Source: Streptomyces sp. Je 1-79
GTDB lineage: Bacteria; Actinomycetota; Actinomycetes; Streptomycetales; Streptomycetaceae
Assembly (NCBI RefSeq): GCF_025195125.1
Contig: NZ_JAMGSL010000018.1
Coordinates: 62,001-126,000, forward strand
Length of the DNA: 64,000 nt
Direction of reading: 5' to 3'
The notes under the pieces were generated by a model. It had not been told where the DNA came from and did no database searches. It saw only the letters and a program-made list of their open reading frames with translations. The position numbers were made by a program, and so were the translations under genes. Numbering within the stretch: the first letter of the stretch is position 1; the number at the start of each line of letters is the position of its first letter. Positions 1 to 9,300 of this stretch are shown one piece after another.

Positions 1-612
1 ACGGCCGACGCCGAGGACGCCGTCACCGTGGACGGCAAGCCGCTGATCGGCAGCGTCCGGCTGGGCGCCGATCACCCTCCGATCCACGAGTCACGCGCCG
101 AGTCGGCCGGACGGCGGCTCGTCGTACTGCGCCGCGAAGGGCTCTGGGCCGTACGGGACTTCGACCCCGAGTCCGCGGCACGCCGTGCTTTCCAGGGCAT
201 CGAGGCCACGCCGTACGACGAGCGCTGGGTGGGGCCCGGCACCTTCCGGGCGTACGAGGAGTCCCGGAGCGTCCGGGTCGAGAACGCCGACGGGAAGGAG
301 CGAGGGCTCGGGCTCGCAGGCGAACTCTCCTTCCGGCTGCGCGGCGTCGAACACACGCTCCAGGCCGCGGTGGAGGACGACGGCACGCTGTGGGCGGTCT
401 TCGCCGATTCCACCAGCGGCCGTGACAGCTACCGGTTCCGCTTCCTGCGTCCGCCCGCGCCCGCGGCGGACGGCTCGGTGACCGTCGACTTCAACCGTGC
501 GCTGCTGCCGCCGTGCGCGTTCGCGGACCACTTCATCTGCCCGTTCCCCCCGCCGGGGAACACCCTCGACACCGCTGTGCCGGCGGGGGAGCGGCGACTG
601 GTCCGGGGCTGA
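1..612 (+). CDS. DUF1684 domain protein, 5' end outside the window
   Basis: The reading frame is open from base 1, so the gene starts upstream and only the last 203 residues are present. The visible part matches the DUF1684 family by its ending, where a Phe-Asn-Arg-Ala stretch, two Pro-Pro pairs, a Cys-Ala-Phe segment and an Ile-Cys-Pro-Phe-Pro-Pro-Pro-Gly-Asn motif are typical. DUF1684 proteins are about 200-300 residues, soluble and of unknown biochemical role. No membrane segment is visible. The next gene lies 300 bases further on and has its own regulatory space, so this one probably ends its transcription unit. The family assignment is from memory of the conserved C-terminal motif; the function is unknown. 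Confidence 0.8.
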   Translation, partial: TADAEDAVTVDGKPLIGSVRLGADHPPIHESRAESAGRRLVVLRREGLWAVRDFDPESAARRAFQGIEATPYDERWVGPGTFRAYEESRSVRVENADGKERGLGLAGELSFRLRGVEHTLQAAVEDDGTLWAVFADSTSGRDSYRFRFLRPPAPAADGSVTVDFNRALLPPCAFADHFICPFPPPGNTLDTAVPAGERRLVRG

Positions 613-913
613 ACCGGTCTTCCCGCGGACCGGGTGGGGAACGAGGGGCGTCGGTGGCGGTGGGGCCACGGCGCCCCCTTGTATGGCCACGGCGCTCCTT
701 CGTGCGGCTACGGTCCGGCCGCCCGGTGCTGCGGCGGATGCGCTTCGTAACACCGTTGCCCCCTGCGGTAGTTGAGTGCCGTACGGCCGAAAGGCGCCCT
801 TGCGGCGTCCGCCCGGGCGGCCCGAGACTCCCCCACAGCGCCGGCCTCTGGCCGCGCCTCACGGGTCCGGCCCCCCACGGCGGACCCCCGATTCCCCTCT
901 GGAGGAACGAGAA
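613..913. other. Gene-free stretch upstream of the serine protease gene
   Basis: This 301-base gap carries no convincing gene. It holds a short direct repeat, GGCCACGGCGC at 664-674 and again at 685-695. It must also hold the promoter of the protease gene, but I could not pick out clear -35 and -10 boxes. A good ribosome binding site (GGAGG at 901-905) lies at its right edge. Confidence 0.5.
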
Positions 914-1804
914 GTGAGGACCACGCGCACCACCCCCACGAGATCCATCCGTCTGCTCGCCGTCGCCACCGGCCTCGCGGCCGCGGCGGCCGTCGCGATC
1001 CCCACCGCGAGCGCCGACACCGCACAGACCTTCAGCGCGTCGCAGCTCTCCGCCGCGGGCGACGCCGTCCTGACCGCCGATGTGGCCGGTACCGCCTGGC
1101 ACGTCGACCAGGCCACCCACACCCTCGTCGTCACCGCCGACTCCACCGTCTCGAAGGCGGAGATAGCCGAGATCAAGCGCCAGGCCGGAGCCAACGCCGG
1201 GGCGATCCGCATCGAGCGCACCCCGGGGAAGTTCAACAAGCTGATCTCCGGCGGCGACGCCGTCTACGCCTCCAGCTGGCGCTGCTCCCTGGGCTTCAAC
1301 GTCCGTGACAGCGCGGGCAACTACTACTTCCTGACCGCCGGGCACTGCACCGACGGCGCGGGCACCTGGTACTCCAACTCCGGCCGCACGACCGTCCTCG
1401 GCTCCACGTCGGGCTCCAGCTTCCCGACCAACGACTACGGCATCGTCCGGTACACCAACAGCAGCGTCACCAAGTCCGGAACGGTCGGCAGCGTGGACAT
1501 CACCAGCGCCGCCAACGCCACGGTCGGCATGTCGGTGACCCGTCGCGGCTCCACCACCGGCATCCACAGCGGCTCCGTGACCGGCCTCAACGCCACCGTC
1601 AACTACGGCGGCGGTGACGTCGTCTACGGCATGATCCGCACCAACGTGTGCGCCGAGCCGGGCGACTCCGGCGGCCCGCTCTACTCCGGCAGCAGGGCCA
1701 TCGGCCTCACCTCCGGCGGCAGCGGCAACTGCTCCTCGGGCGGCACGACCTTCTTCCAGCCGGTCACCGAGGCGTTGAGCGCGTACGGGGTCAGCGTCTT
1801 CTAG
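914..1804 (+). CDS. sprB: Secreted S1E serine protease, streptogrisin B type
   Basis: This is an extracellular chymotrypsin-like protease precursor of 296 residues, made as pre-pro-enzyme. Residues 1-34 are a signal peptide with a twin-Arg-poor basic start and an Ala-rich core ending Ala-Ser-Ala. Residues 35-110 are the propeptide, and the mature enzyme should start at Ile111 (ISGGDAVYAS), giving 185 residues, the length of streptogrisin B. The catalytic triad is His144 in LTAGHC, Asp174 in TNDYGI and Ser252 in GDSGGP. Cys124/Cys145 and Cys246/Cys273 fit the two conserved disulfides. The mature sequence is closer to streptogrisin B than A as I remember them. GTG at 914 was chosen because GGAGG lies 8 bases upstream and the signal peptide begins there. 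A strong hairpin follows the stop. Confidence 0.95.
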   Translation: MRTTRTTPTRSIRLLAVATGLAAAAAVAIPTASADTAQTFSASQLSAAGDAVLTADVAGTAWHVDQATHTLVVTADSTVSKAEIAEIKRQAGANAGAIRIERTPGKFNKLISGGDAVYASSWRCSLGFNVRDSAGNYYFLTAGHCTDGAGTWYSNSGRTTVLGSTSGSSFPTNDYGIVRYTNSSVTKSGTVGSVDITSAANATVGMSVTRRGSTTGIHSGSVTGLNATVNYGGGDVVYGMIRTNVCAEPGDSGGPLYSGSRAIGLTSGGSGNCSSGGTTFFQPVTEALSAYGVSVF

Positions 1805-1890
1805 GCGGTGCTCCGGCCGCCGGCCCGGGCCGAGACGGCCTGGGCGGCCTAGGCGGAGGCACGGCCTCCGTAGCACCATGATCCGAGCGG

Positions 1891-1929
1891 GCGTCGGGCC
1901 CCTGCCGTGACACGGCCGGGGCCCGACGC
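1891..1929. terminator. Long GC-rich hairpin after the protease gene
   Basis: A 12-bp perfect stem (GCGTCGGGCCCC at 1891-1902 with GGGGCCCGACGC at 1918-1929) encloses a second 6-bp stem (GCCGTG/CACGGC). There is no U-tract, as is usual in Streptomyces. It sits 87 bases after the protease stop and ends 26 bases before the next start, so it probably insulates the two genes. Confidence 0.75.
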
Positions 1930-1954
1930 ATGGAATCGTGGTGGGGGAGAGCGC

Positions 1955-2662
1955 GTGACCGACCAGCCCGGTGGGCCGATACCCGGCTCCGACGCCCAGC
2001 GCAGGGTCCGGCGCAGCCCCCTGCTCTTCACGGCCCCGATCGTGCTGCTCTGCCTGCTCACCGTGATCCTCGGCTGGGAGATCGCCCGCGCCAACATGAC
2101 GGAGCAGGCCAGGACCGACTGGCCGTGGCGGCTGCAGCTCCTGGACATGGAGCCGCTGGGCAGCCTGCTCGCGGTCGCGGCGGCCGCCGTCCTCGCGCGG
2201 GCCCAGTACGCCCGTACCGTACGGCCCTATCTGGGCTGGCGGAGCGACTGGACGACGGGCGCCCTGCGCGGGAACGACGCCGAATGGCATTCCGGGGTCT
2301 ACAACGGCGGACAGCACCCGGCGGTGATCGAGAGGTACGAGTGCAGGGTCGTCCTGGCGGGGGAGTCCGACCAGGCGTCGACCCCCTGGACCGACGTCCC
2401 CGGGGTCGCGGCGACCCTGACCGCGGCCGGTCTCGTCGTCGGCGAGGACTTCCAGATCCCCCTGTTCGGCTCCTTCCCGCTGGTGGGCACGGGGACGTAC
2501 GAGACCGTCCTGATGGGCGCATTCTCCCGCCGCTTTGTCGACGAGGTCGACGCCCTCTACATGCGTGTGCGGGTCGTGGACACGGTCGGCGACAGCCATG
2601 AGCGGATCATGAACTGTCTCAAGGGCGCCCGCTCCACCGGCTATCTGCCGCCGTCCTCCTGA
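1955..2662 (+). CDS. Two-TM membrane protein of unknown function
   Basis: The 235-residue product has a short hydrophilic N-terminus, a hydrophobic segment around residues 27-46, a second one around residues 67-85, and then a soluble C-terminal domain of about 145 residues. The C-terminal part contains short beta-strand-like stretches and no motif I can name. GTG at 1955 was chosen because it follows GGGGGAG at the right distance; the frame stays open upstream but has no better start. The last 22 bases overlap the tail of the convergent hydrolase gene. I recognise no family. Its charge pattern suggests the large domain is cytoplasmic. Confidence 0.7.
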   Translation: MTDQPGGPIPGSDAQRRVRRSPLLFTAPIVLLCLLTVILGWEIARANMTEQARTDWPWRLQLLDMEPLGSLLAVAAAAVLARAQYARTVRPYLGWRSDWTTGALRGNDAEWHSGVYNGGQHPAVIERYECRVVLAGESDQASTPWTDVPGVAATLTAAGLVVGEDFQIPLFGSFPLVGTGTYETVLMGAFSRRFVDEVDALYMRVRVVDTVGDSHERIMNCLKGARSTGYLPPSS

Positions 2663-3522
2663 GCCCCCAGCCATGCGAGCACGTCCGGCAGCGCGTACTG
2701 GGCGGCGAAGTGCCCGGCGTCCGGCTCCAGGACGAGTGCGGCTCCGGGGATCCGCCCGGCCAGCCAGCGGGTGTGGGCGGGCGGCGAGAAGGCGTCGTCG
2801 AGGCCGTGCCAGAGCAGTACGGGGACGGTGACGGCGGAGACGTCGAAACCCCAGGGCCGGGTGAAGGCGAGGCAGTCGTCGGTCCAGCCGTGGTGCGAGG
2901 CGCCGAGGCCTTCGCGGTAGGTGCGCAGGAGCGTGGCCCGCACGGCGGGGTCGGAGACGATCGGCAGGTCGTGGTCGGAGAGTTCGGCCCGCAGGTCCTC
3001 CACGAGGCGCTCGGGGTCCTGCCGGATCACCGCGGCCCGGGCGGCGAGGTCCGCGTCCAGCAGCTCGGGTGACGCGGCGGCCAGGCCGTACTCCCGTACG
3101 TTGAACGGCGTCATGCCGGCGAACCAGTCGAGCCCCGCCGCGTCCTGGGGTGCGATGCCGACCAGCGCCGCGGCGGCGCTGACCCGGTCGGGCAGCAGGG
3201 CGGCGCAGGCGAGCGCGTGCGGTGCCCCGCCGGACCGTCCGACCACGGCGAACCGCTCGACGCCCAGCGCGTCGGCGACGGCCGCCGCGTCCCGGGCCGC
3301 GTCGACGACCCGCCGCCCCGGGAGCCGGTCCGAACCTCCGTACCCCGGCCGGTCGTAGGCGAAGAACCGCAGGTCGGGGCGGTGTGACGCGAGATCGGGC
3401 AGCGCGGTCCCGAGCCGGCTGCCGGGTGTGCCGTGCAGGAGCAGTACGGGGGTGCCCGAGGGATTTCCCCATTCCTCGGCCAGCAGCAGGCGGCCGTCAT
3501 CGGTGCGCACATGCTTTTCCAT
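2641..3522 (-). CDS. Alpha/beta hydrolase
   Basis: This is a 293-residue cytoplasmic alpha/beta-hydrolase of the Abhydrolase_1 type. The oxyanion-hole motif LLLHGTPGSR lies near residue 30, and the nucleophile elbow GRSGG near residue 95 holds the catalytic Ser. A late Asp in LWHGLDDAFSPP and the His in PDAGHF complete a plausible triad. ATG at 3522 was preferred over upstream in-frame codons because the conserved fold starts right after it. The gene runs leftward and overlaps the preceding rightward gene by 22 bases tail to tail. The substrate cannot be deduced; haloalkane dehalogenase, epoxide hydrolase and esterase activities all occur in this family. Confidence 0.88.
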   Translation of the reverse strand: MEKHVRTDDGRLLLAEEWGNPSGTPVLLLHGTPGSRLGTALPDLASHRPDLRFFAYDRPGYGGSDRLPGRRVVDAARDAAAVADALGVERFAVVGRSGGAPHALACAALLPDRVSAAAALVGIAPQDAAGLDWFAGMTPFNVREYGLAAASPELLDADLAARAAVIRQDPERLVEDLRAELSDHDLPIVSDPAVRATLLRTYREGLGASHHGWTDDCLAFTRPWGFDVSAVTVPVLLWHGLDDAFSPPAHTRWLAGRIPGAALVLEPDAGHFAAQYALPDVLAWLGAQEDGGR

Positions 3523-3609
3523 GGCCGGACAGCGTACGGGCCGGCTGCCCCGGAACGGCTGATTCCTGGGCAGCCCGTTCACCGGACTGGACCCGGGCCT
3601 GGAGAATTC

Positions 3610-4044
3610 TCAGTCGATGCAGAACTCGTTGCCCTCGATGTCCAGCATGGGGATGCACGACTCGTTCTCCTCGTCGGCATACAGCGTCTGCACGTGGGTG
3701 GCGCCGAGCGCGACCAGTCGTGCGCACTCGGCTTCGAGCGTGGCGAGGCGCTCGTCCCCCACGAGCCCGGTGCCGACCCGGACGTCGAGATGCACCCGGT
3801 TCTTGGCGCTCTTGCCTTCGGGGACGCGCTGGAAGTACAGGCGCGGGCCCTCGCCCGAGGGATCACCGCAGGCGAACCATGAGTCCTGCTCCTCAGGAGG
3901 CAGGGTCCGGTTGAAATCGTCCCAGGTGGCGAACCCCTCCGGTGGAGGCGGTACGACGTACCCCAACACCTCGCACCAGAAACGAGCGAGGCGCTCCGGT
4001 TCTGCGCAGTCAAAGGTGACTTGGAACTTCTTGATCGCTGACAT
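3610..4044 (-). CDS. VOC superfamily (glyoxalase-like) protein
   Basis: The 144-residue product has the start typical of Streptomyces Glyoxalase_6 proteins: a first beta strand IKKFQVTFDCAEPERLARFW, then a Trp-rich loop, and a second half beginning NRVHLDVRV. The VOC fold binds a metal and acts in isomerisation, dioxygenation or drug sequestration. Possible metal-side residues are the His of HLDV and the Glu of DIEGNEF. The gene is single and leftward, between a hydrolase and an acetyltransferase gene. The fold assignment is firm, but substrate and activity are unknown. Confidence 0.85.
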   Translation of the reverse strand: MSAIKKFQVTFDCAEPERLARFWCEVLGYVVPPPPEGFATWDDFNRTLPPEEQDSWFACGDPSGEGPRLYFQRVPEGKSAKNRVHLDVRVGTGLVGDERLATLEAECARLVALGATHVQTLYADEENESCIPMLDIEGNEFCID

Positions 4045-4089
4045 CGGCGCACCCTAACAGGCGGACTCTGCCGCCCAGTTCCGTACGGC

Positions 4090-5067
4090 TCAGAGGGCGC
4101 GGGCGAACTCCAGCCGGTCGGCGAAGTTCACGTACCCGGCCCGCTCGAAGGCCCTGGCCATCGCGACGTTCGCGGCGTCGCAGTCCCCCCGGATCTCCGT
4201 CGCGCCGGCGGCCACCAGGACCCGAGTGCCCCGGATCACGACCGACGTGGCGTACCCCTTGCCGCGGTGGGCGGGCGCGACACCGACGAAACCGATCACC
4301 GGAACGCTGGGGTTCTCGGCGGGCAGGCTGATCACGGCGACGGTGCCGTCCGCCTCGTAGCCGAGCTCCCACCACTCGGGCTGGTGCTTCAGCTCGGCCG
4401 TCTCCTCGAAGAGCAGCTCGGCCGCGCGTCGCGCGCCGTGCTGCCGTACGTCTGCCGCGAGCCGGGCGTCCGCGGTGTCCGCGAGCAGGTCGGCGAGGAC
4501 GGCGACGAAGGGTTCGGGGCCGAGCTCGGCGAGGGTGCGGAACGTCAGGCGGGGATCGTCGGCGGGAAGCGCACCGGCCCCGTCGGCCCTGCCGGCCTCA
4601 CCCGTCTCACCCGCCTCACCGGGGATCCGGAGGCTGAACCGCCGTCCGTCGCGGACCACTTGGTACCCGGACGCACGCAGCAGTTCGCCCCGGCGCTCGG
4701 GGTTCCGCTGGAACTGCGGGGCCTGGGCGGGGGAGTCGACGACATGCCCGAGCTCCGTCGCGCCCAGCTCCCGGGCCGTGGCGGCCGCCGCGTCGAGCAG
4801 TGCGGACCCGGTCTCCGGCGAGTCCTCCGGCGCCTCGAACAGCACCACGGCGAGCGGGACCGCGTGCCCCGGTATGGTCCACAGCGCCACGCTGCCGGTG
4901 AGCCGCCCGTCGCCGTCCTCGGCGACCAGGCACCACTCGGGCCGGGTGCAGCCGCTGTCGAGGAGCTGGGCGAGGTACGCGCGGGTGGCGGCGTTGCGCT
5001 CGGGGTCGGCGGGGTGTTCGACCAGGGCGGGAAGTTCGTCGGGGCGGGCGGGGCGGACGAATGTCAC
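4090..5067 (-). CDS. Two-domain GNAT N-acetyltransferase
   Basis: The product has 325 residues. The C-terminal domain (about residues 215-325) is a canonical GNAT fold, with the acetyl-CoA pyrophosphate loop in VAPAHRGKGYATSV and a strand-helix ending in NVAMARAFERAGYVNFADRL. The N-terminal half (about 1-150) looks like a degenerate second GNAT domain with the motif GSALLDAAAATARELGATEL. A short Gly/Glu/Ala-rich linker around residues 155-175 joins them. The GTG start at 5067 begins the first strand. Such double GNATs acetylate small molecules or proteins; the acceptor here is unknown. Confidence 0.85.
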   Translation of the reverse strand: MTFVRPARPDELPALVEHPADPERNAATRAYLAQLLDSGCTRPEWCLVAEDGDGRLTGSVALWTIPGHAVPLAVVLFEAPEDSPETGSALLDAAAATARELGATELGHVVDSPAQAPQFQRNPERRGELLRASGYQVVRDGRRFSLRIPGEAGETGEAGRADGAGALPADDPRLTFRTLAELGPEPFVAVLADLLADTADARLAADVRQHGARRAAELLFEETAELKHQPEWWELGYEADGTVAVISLPAENPSVPVIGFVGVAPAHRGKGYATSVVIRGTRVLVAAGATEIRGDCDAANVAMARAFERAGYVNFADRLEFARAL

Positions 5068-5172
5068 GGAGAGCCTTGTCGGTTCGGGGACGGCCGGCGG
5101 TGCCCCGTGAAGGTAACGGCCCGCCGGCCGGCGGACCAGAGGTTTTCGGTCCGTCCCGCCCGCCGACGGCGG

Positions 5173-6219
5173 TCACGCGGCGGCGCCGCCCGCGGCGCCG
5201 AGTTCCTCGGCGATCGGCTCGGTGCCGGGCTTGCGCTTCAGGGAGGACATCACCAGGGTGATCGCGCTCCCGACGACCGCCCAGGCCGCGAGCACCAGGA
5301 GCGAGAAGGTGACGTCGTTCCCCTTGAAGTACGCGATCGAGCGCGCGACCCAGGTGCCGGCGCCCGGGGGGAGGCCCGGGCCGATCGCCTTCCAGAAGGG
5401 CGGCAGCATCGGCAGCGGGAACGCGCCGCCGGCGCTCGGGTTGCCCGCGATCACGACCAGCAGGATCGCCAGGCCGATGCCGACGATGCCGAAGAGCGCC
5501 TGTAGGGCGAGCGTGGTGGCGCCGACCGCGAAGACGACCAGGGCGCCCAGCCCCCACAGGGCCACGACGCTGCCCGGCAGAGCGCCCAGGATCGGTCCGA
5601 CGATGACCGCGCCGCCGAGGCCGCCCAGGATCGCGTAGACCGCGAGGACCCCGAGCCGGATGATCGCGCGCTCCCGGTTGGCGGGGCGGGAGCCCGCGCT
5701 GATGGCGAGGATCGCGGCGCAGATGTAGCCGCCGACGCACCAGCCGACGACCAGGTAGAAGGCGGAGAGGCCGTCGAAGTCCTGCGGGGAGGCGGGGGCG
5801 ACGTCGACGGTCCTGACGGTGCGCTGGTTGGCGCCCTCGATCCTGGTGAAGAGCGCCTCCAGGGAGGAGGAGAGCACGGTGCCGCCGCCGGAGGCGACGA
5901 GCAGGGTGTCGGTGGTCCTGGCCGGGTTCACCAGGAGGGCGCCGTCGATGTCCCGGTTCAGGATCTGCTGCCGGGCCTCGGCCTCGTCCGTGACGCTCCG
6001 GGGGTCGAGCGGCTCGCCGGGGAGCTTCTCCAGCTGCCCGACGAGCTGGGCGGAGACCTGCGGGGGTGCGACCACGCCGAAGGGGACGTCCTTCGGCTCG
6101 GGGTCGTGGAGCGCCCCGACGTACGAGGCGATGAACAGCAGCTGGAGGGCGAGCACGCCGACGACGAGCAGGGCGGCCCGGGGGGTGACGGCACTCTTCA
6201 GTTCATCGACGAGGCTCAT
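5173..6219 (-). CDS. ABC-2-like integral membrane protein (YhgE/Pip type)
   Basis: The 348-residue product has one N-terminal transmembrane helix (about 17-35), an extracytoplasmic domain to about residue 150, and then five or six transmembrane helices packed together to about residue 320. A short basic and then Gly/Ala-rich cytoplasmic tail follows. This one-helix, large-loop, helix-bundle layout is typical of ABC-2-like export permeases and YhgE/Pip-type proteins. No ATPase gene is next to it, so a transport role with a partner encoded elsewhere is only inference. It runs leftward, head to head with dnaE2, and the 150-base spacer holds the LexA box. Confidence 0.75.
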   Translation of the reverse strand: MSLVDELKSAVTPRAALLVVGVLALQLLFIASYVGALHDPEPKDVPFGVVAPPQVSAQLVGQLEKLPGEPLDPRSVTDEAEARQQILNRDIDGALLVNPARTTDTLLVASGGGTVLSSSLEALFTRIEGANQRTVRTVDVAPASPQDFDGLSAFYLVVGWCVGGYICAAILAISAGSRPANRERAIIRLGVLAVYAILGGLGGAVIVGPILGALPGSVVALWGLGALVVFAVGATTLALQALFGIVGIGLAILLVVIAGNPSAGGAFPLPMLPPFWKAIGPGLPPGAGTWVARSIAYFKGNDVTFSLLVLAAWAVVGSAITLVMSSLKRKPGTEPIAEELGAAGGAAA

Positions 6220-6290
6220 GCCCCCACGCTCCGGGGAGGGGGGCGTTTGCGCAGGTGGGATGGGGCCGAACGGATGAGGTACGCGGCGTA

Positions 6291-6306
6291 TCGTACGGAC
6301 GTTCGA
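6291..6306. promoter_or_regulatory. LexA (SOS) box upstream of dnaE2
   Basis: The 16 bases TCGTACGGACGTTCGA match the actinobacterial SOS box TCGAAC-N4-GTTCGA at 11 of the 12 defined positions; the single mismatch is T for A at position 4. It lies 64 bases upstream of the dnaE2 start, where LexA would block transcription until DNA damage. Its position also lets it affect the divergent membrane-protein gene. Confidence 0.8.
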
Positions 6307-6369
6307 AATGGTCTATGGTGAAGAAGAGGGGGGTGGGAACATACATACGAATCGATGTGGGAGGTGTGC

Positions 6370-9300
6370 ATGCCGGGGTTCACGCATCTGCACACCGCGT
6401 CGGGCTTCTCCCTGCGGTACGGCGCCTCCCACCCCGAACGGCTCGCGGAGCGCGCGGCTGAGCGGGGGATGGACGCGCTCGCCCTCACGGACCGCGACAC
6501 GGTCGCGGGCGTGATCCGCTTCGCGAAGGCCTGCGAGGCGGCGGGCGTGCGCCCGCTCTTCGGCGTGAACCTGGCGGTCGCCCCGCCCGCCTCGGCTGAG
6601 GCGGGGGCGGGCGGCGGCGCCGGCGTACGCGTGTACGCCGTGAACGGTTTCGGACGGGGAGTGACCGAGCGCGCGGCGGGTGCGGGGGGCGCCGGTGCCG
6701 CTGGTGCCGCCGGGGGTGGTGCGGATGCGGGTGAGGCGTCTGGGGCGGGGCGTGGTGCGGATGGCGCGTCCGGGGGCGGGTGCGGTGTCGGTACGGGGGC
6801 GGCGCCACCGGCGGCGGGTCCCGCCGGCTCCGGTGCCGTTCACTCCCGTACGGGGGCGGGCGGCACCGACTCGCTTCGTACGGGTGCCGTGCCGTCGGCC
6901 GGGTTCGGTGCCGGCCGCTCCCGTACGGGTGCCGAGCTCCCGGCCGTCTCCGGGGGCGCGGCCGCCGGGCGGTCCCGTGCGGGCGGTTCCCGGCTCGTCG
7001 TGCCCTCGGGAGGCGCGGGTGGCGGGTGGCCCGGGCGGGGTGAGGGGGCCGCGAGGCGGGTCCCCGTCCGGGGCGGGGCCTTCGTCGACGAGTCCGCCGC
7101 CCGGGTCGTCCTCCTCGCCCGTTCCCGTACCGGCTGGGCCGCGATCTGCCGGATGGTCAGCGCCGCGCACGCCCAGGCCGCGGGCGGGCCCCTGCTGCCC
7201 TGGGACGACAACCACGGCGACGACCTCGTCGTCCTGCTCGGCCCCGCCTCCGACGTCGGGCAGGCGCTCGCCGCCGGGCGCCCCGACCGGGCCGCCCGGC
7301 TCCTCGCGCCCTGGCGCGAGCGGTACGGCGACGCCCTCCGGCTGGAGGCCGTCCACCACGGCCGCCCCGGCACCGGGCCCGGCTCGCTGCGGCTCGCCGC
7401 CCGTACCGTCGGCTTCGCCGCCGAGCACGGCGTCCGCCCCGTCCTCGGCAACGCCGTCCGCTACGCCGACCCCGGTCAGGGCCCTGTCGCCGACGTGCTC
7501 GACTCCGCCCGCCGGCTCGTGCCCGTCGACCCCCGCAAGGGGCTCGACAGCGGCGAGGCCTGGCTCAAGGGCGGCGGCGACATGCTGGCCGGCGCCGAGC
7601 GGATCGTCGAGGCCGCGGGCTTCCGCCGGGACGCCGCGCACCGGCTGATCGACCAGACCCAGGCGGTCGCCGCCGACTGCCTGGTCGACCCCCAGGACGA
7701 CCTCGGCATGGGCTCCGCCCACTTCCCCGAGCCGTACCTGGTCGGCGCCGAGCGCCGCACCGCCCAGCGGGTGCTGGCCTCCCGGGCCGCCGCCGGCATG
7801 GTGCTGCGCGGGTACGAGCGGCGCCGCGACTACTGGGACCGGATGCACCGCGAGCTCGACATCATCGCCCACCACCACTTCGCCACCTACTTCCTGACGG
7901 TTTCCCAGGTCGTCGACGACGTGAAGAGGATGGGGGTCAGGGTCGCCGCCCGCGGCTCCGGCGCCGGCTCCCTCGTCAACCACCTCCTCGGCATCGCCCA
8001 CGCCGACCCCGTCGAGCACGGCCTGCTCATGGAGCGCTTCCTCTCCAAGAACCGCACCGCGCTCCCCGACATCGACATCGACGTGGAGTCCGCCCGCCGC
8101 CTGGAGGTCTACCGCGCGATCATCGGCCGCTTCGGCACCGAGCGGGTCGCCACCGTCGCCATGCCCGAGACCTACCGCGTCCGCCACGCGGTACGGGACG
8201 TGGGCGCCGCCCTGTCCATGGACCCGGCCGAGATCGACCGGATCGCCAAGGCCTTCCCGCACATCCGTGCCCGGGACGCCCGCGCCGCCCTCGACGAACT
8301 GCCCGAACTGCGCGAACTGGCGAGGGAGAAGGAGAGGTTCGGAAGGCTCTGGGAGCTCGTCGAGGCCCTCGACGGCCTGCCCCGGGGGATCGCCATGCAC
8401 CCGTGCGGGGTGCTGCTCTCGGACGCCTCGCTGCTCACCCGTACCCCCGTCGTGCCCACCAGCGGCGAGGGGTTCCCCATGTCCCAGTTCGACAAGGAGG
8501 ACGTGGAGGACCTCGGGCTGCTCAAGCTCGACGTCCTCGGCGTGCGGATGCAGTCCGCCATGGCGCACGCCGTCGCCGAGGTGGAGCGGGCCACCGGCGC
8601 CCGGCCGGACATCGACGCGCTCCCGCCCGCCGACCCCGCGACGTACCGGCTCATCCAGTCCACCGAGACGCTCGGCTGCTTCCAGATCGAATCGCCCGGT
8701 CAGCGTGATCTGGTCGGCCGGCTCCAGCCCAGCACCTTCCACGACCTCGTCGTCGACATCTCGCTCTTCCGGCCGGGGCCGGTTGCCGCCGACATGGTCC
8801 GCCCGTTCATCGAGGCCCGCCACGGTCGGGCGCCCGTCCGCTACCCGCACCCCGACCTGGAGGGCCCGCTGAAGGAGACGTACGGCGTCGTCGTCTTCCA
8901 CGAGCAGATCATCGAGATCGTGCGGATCATGACCGGCTGCGGCCGGGGCGAGGCCGACCAGGCGCGGCGCGGGCTCTCGCACCCCGAGTCGCAGGGCCGG
9001 ATCAAGGTCTGGTTCGCGCAGCGGGCGGAGGAGCGCGGGTACGGTCCCGAAGTCGTCGCCCGCACCTGGGAGATCGTGGAGGCCTTCGGCTCGTACGGCT
9101 TCTGCAAGGCGCACGCGGTCGCCTTCGCCGTACCCACGTACCAGTCCGCCTGGCTCAAGGCGCACCACCCGGCGGCCTTCTACGCCGGGCTGCTCACCCA
9201 CGACCCGGGGATGTACCCGAAGCGGCTGCTGCTCGCGGACGCCCGGCGGCGCGGGGTCCCGGTGCTGCCGCTGGATGTGAACAGGTCCGCGGTCGCCCAT

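Noticed and set aside
533..3472. A 979-codon open frame on the minus strand across the protease and membrane-protein genes
   Set aside because: It spans several real genes and their intergenic hairpin, has Arg/Gly/Pro-rich composition and no recognisable domain.
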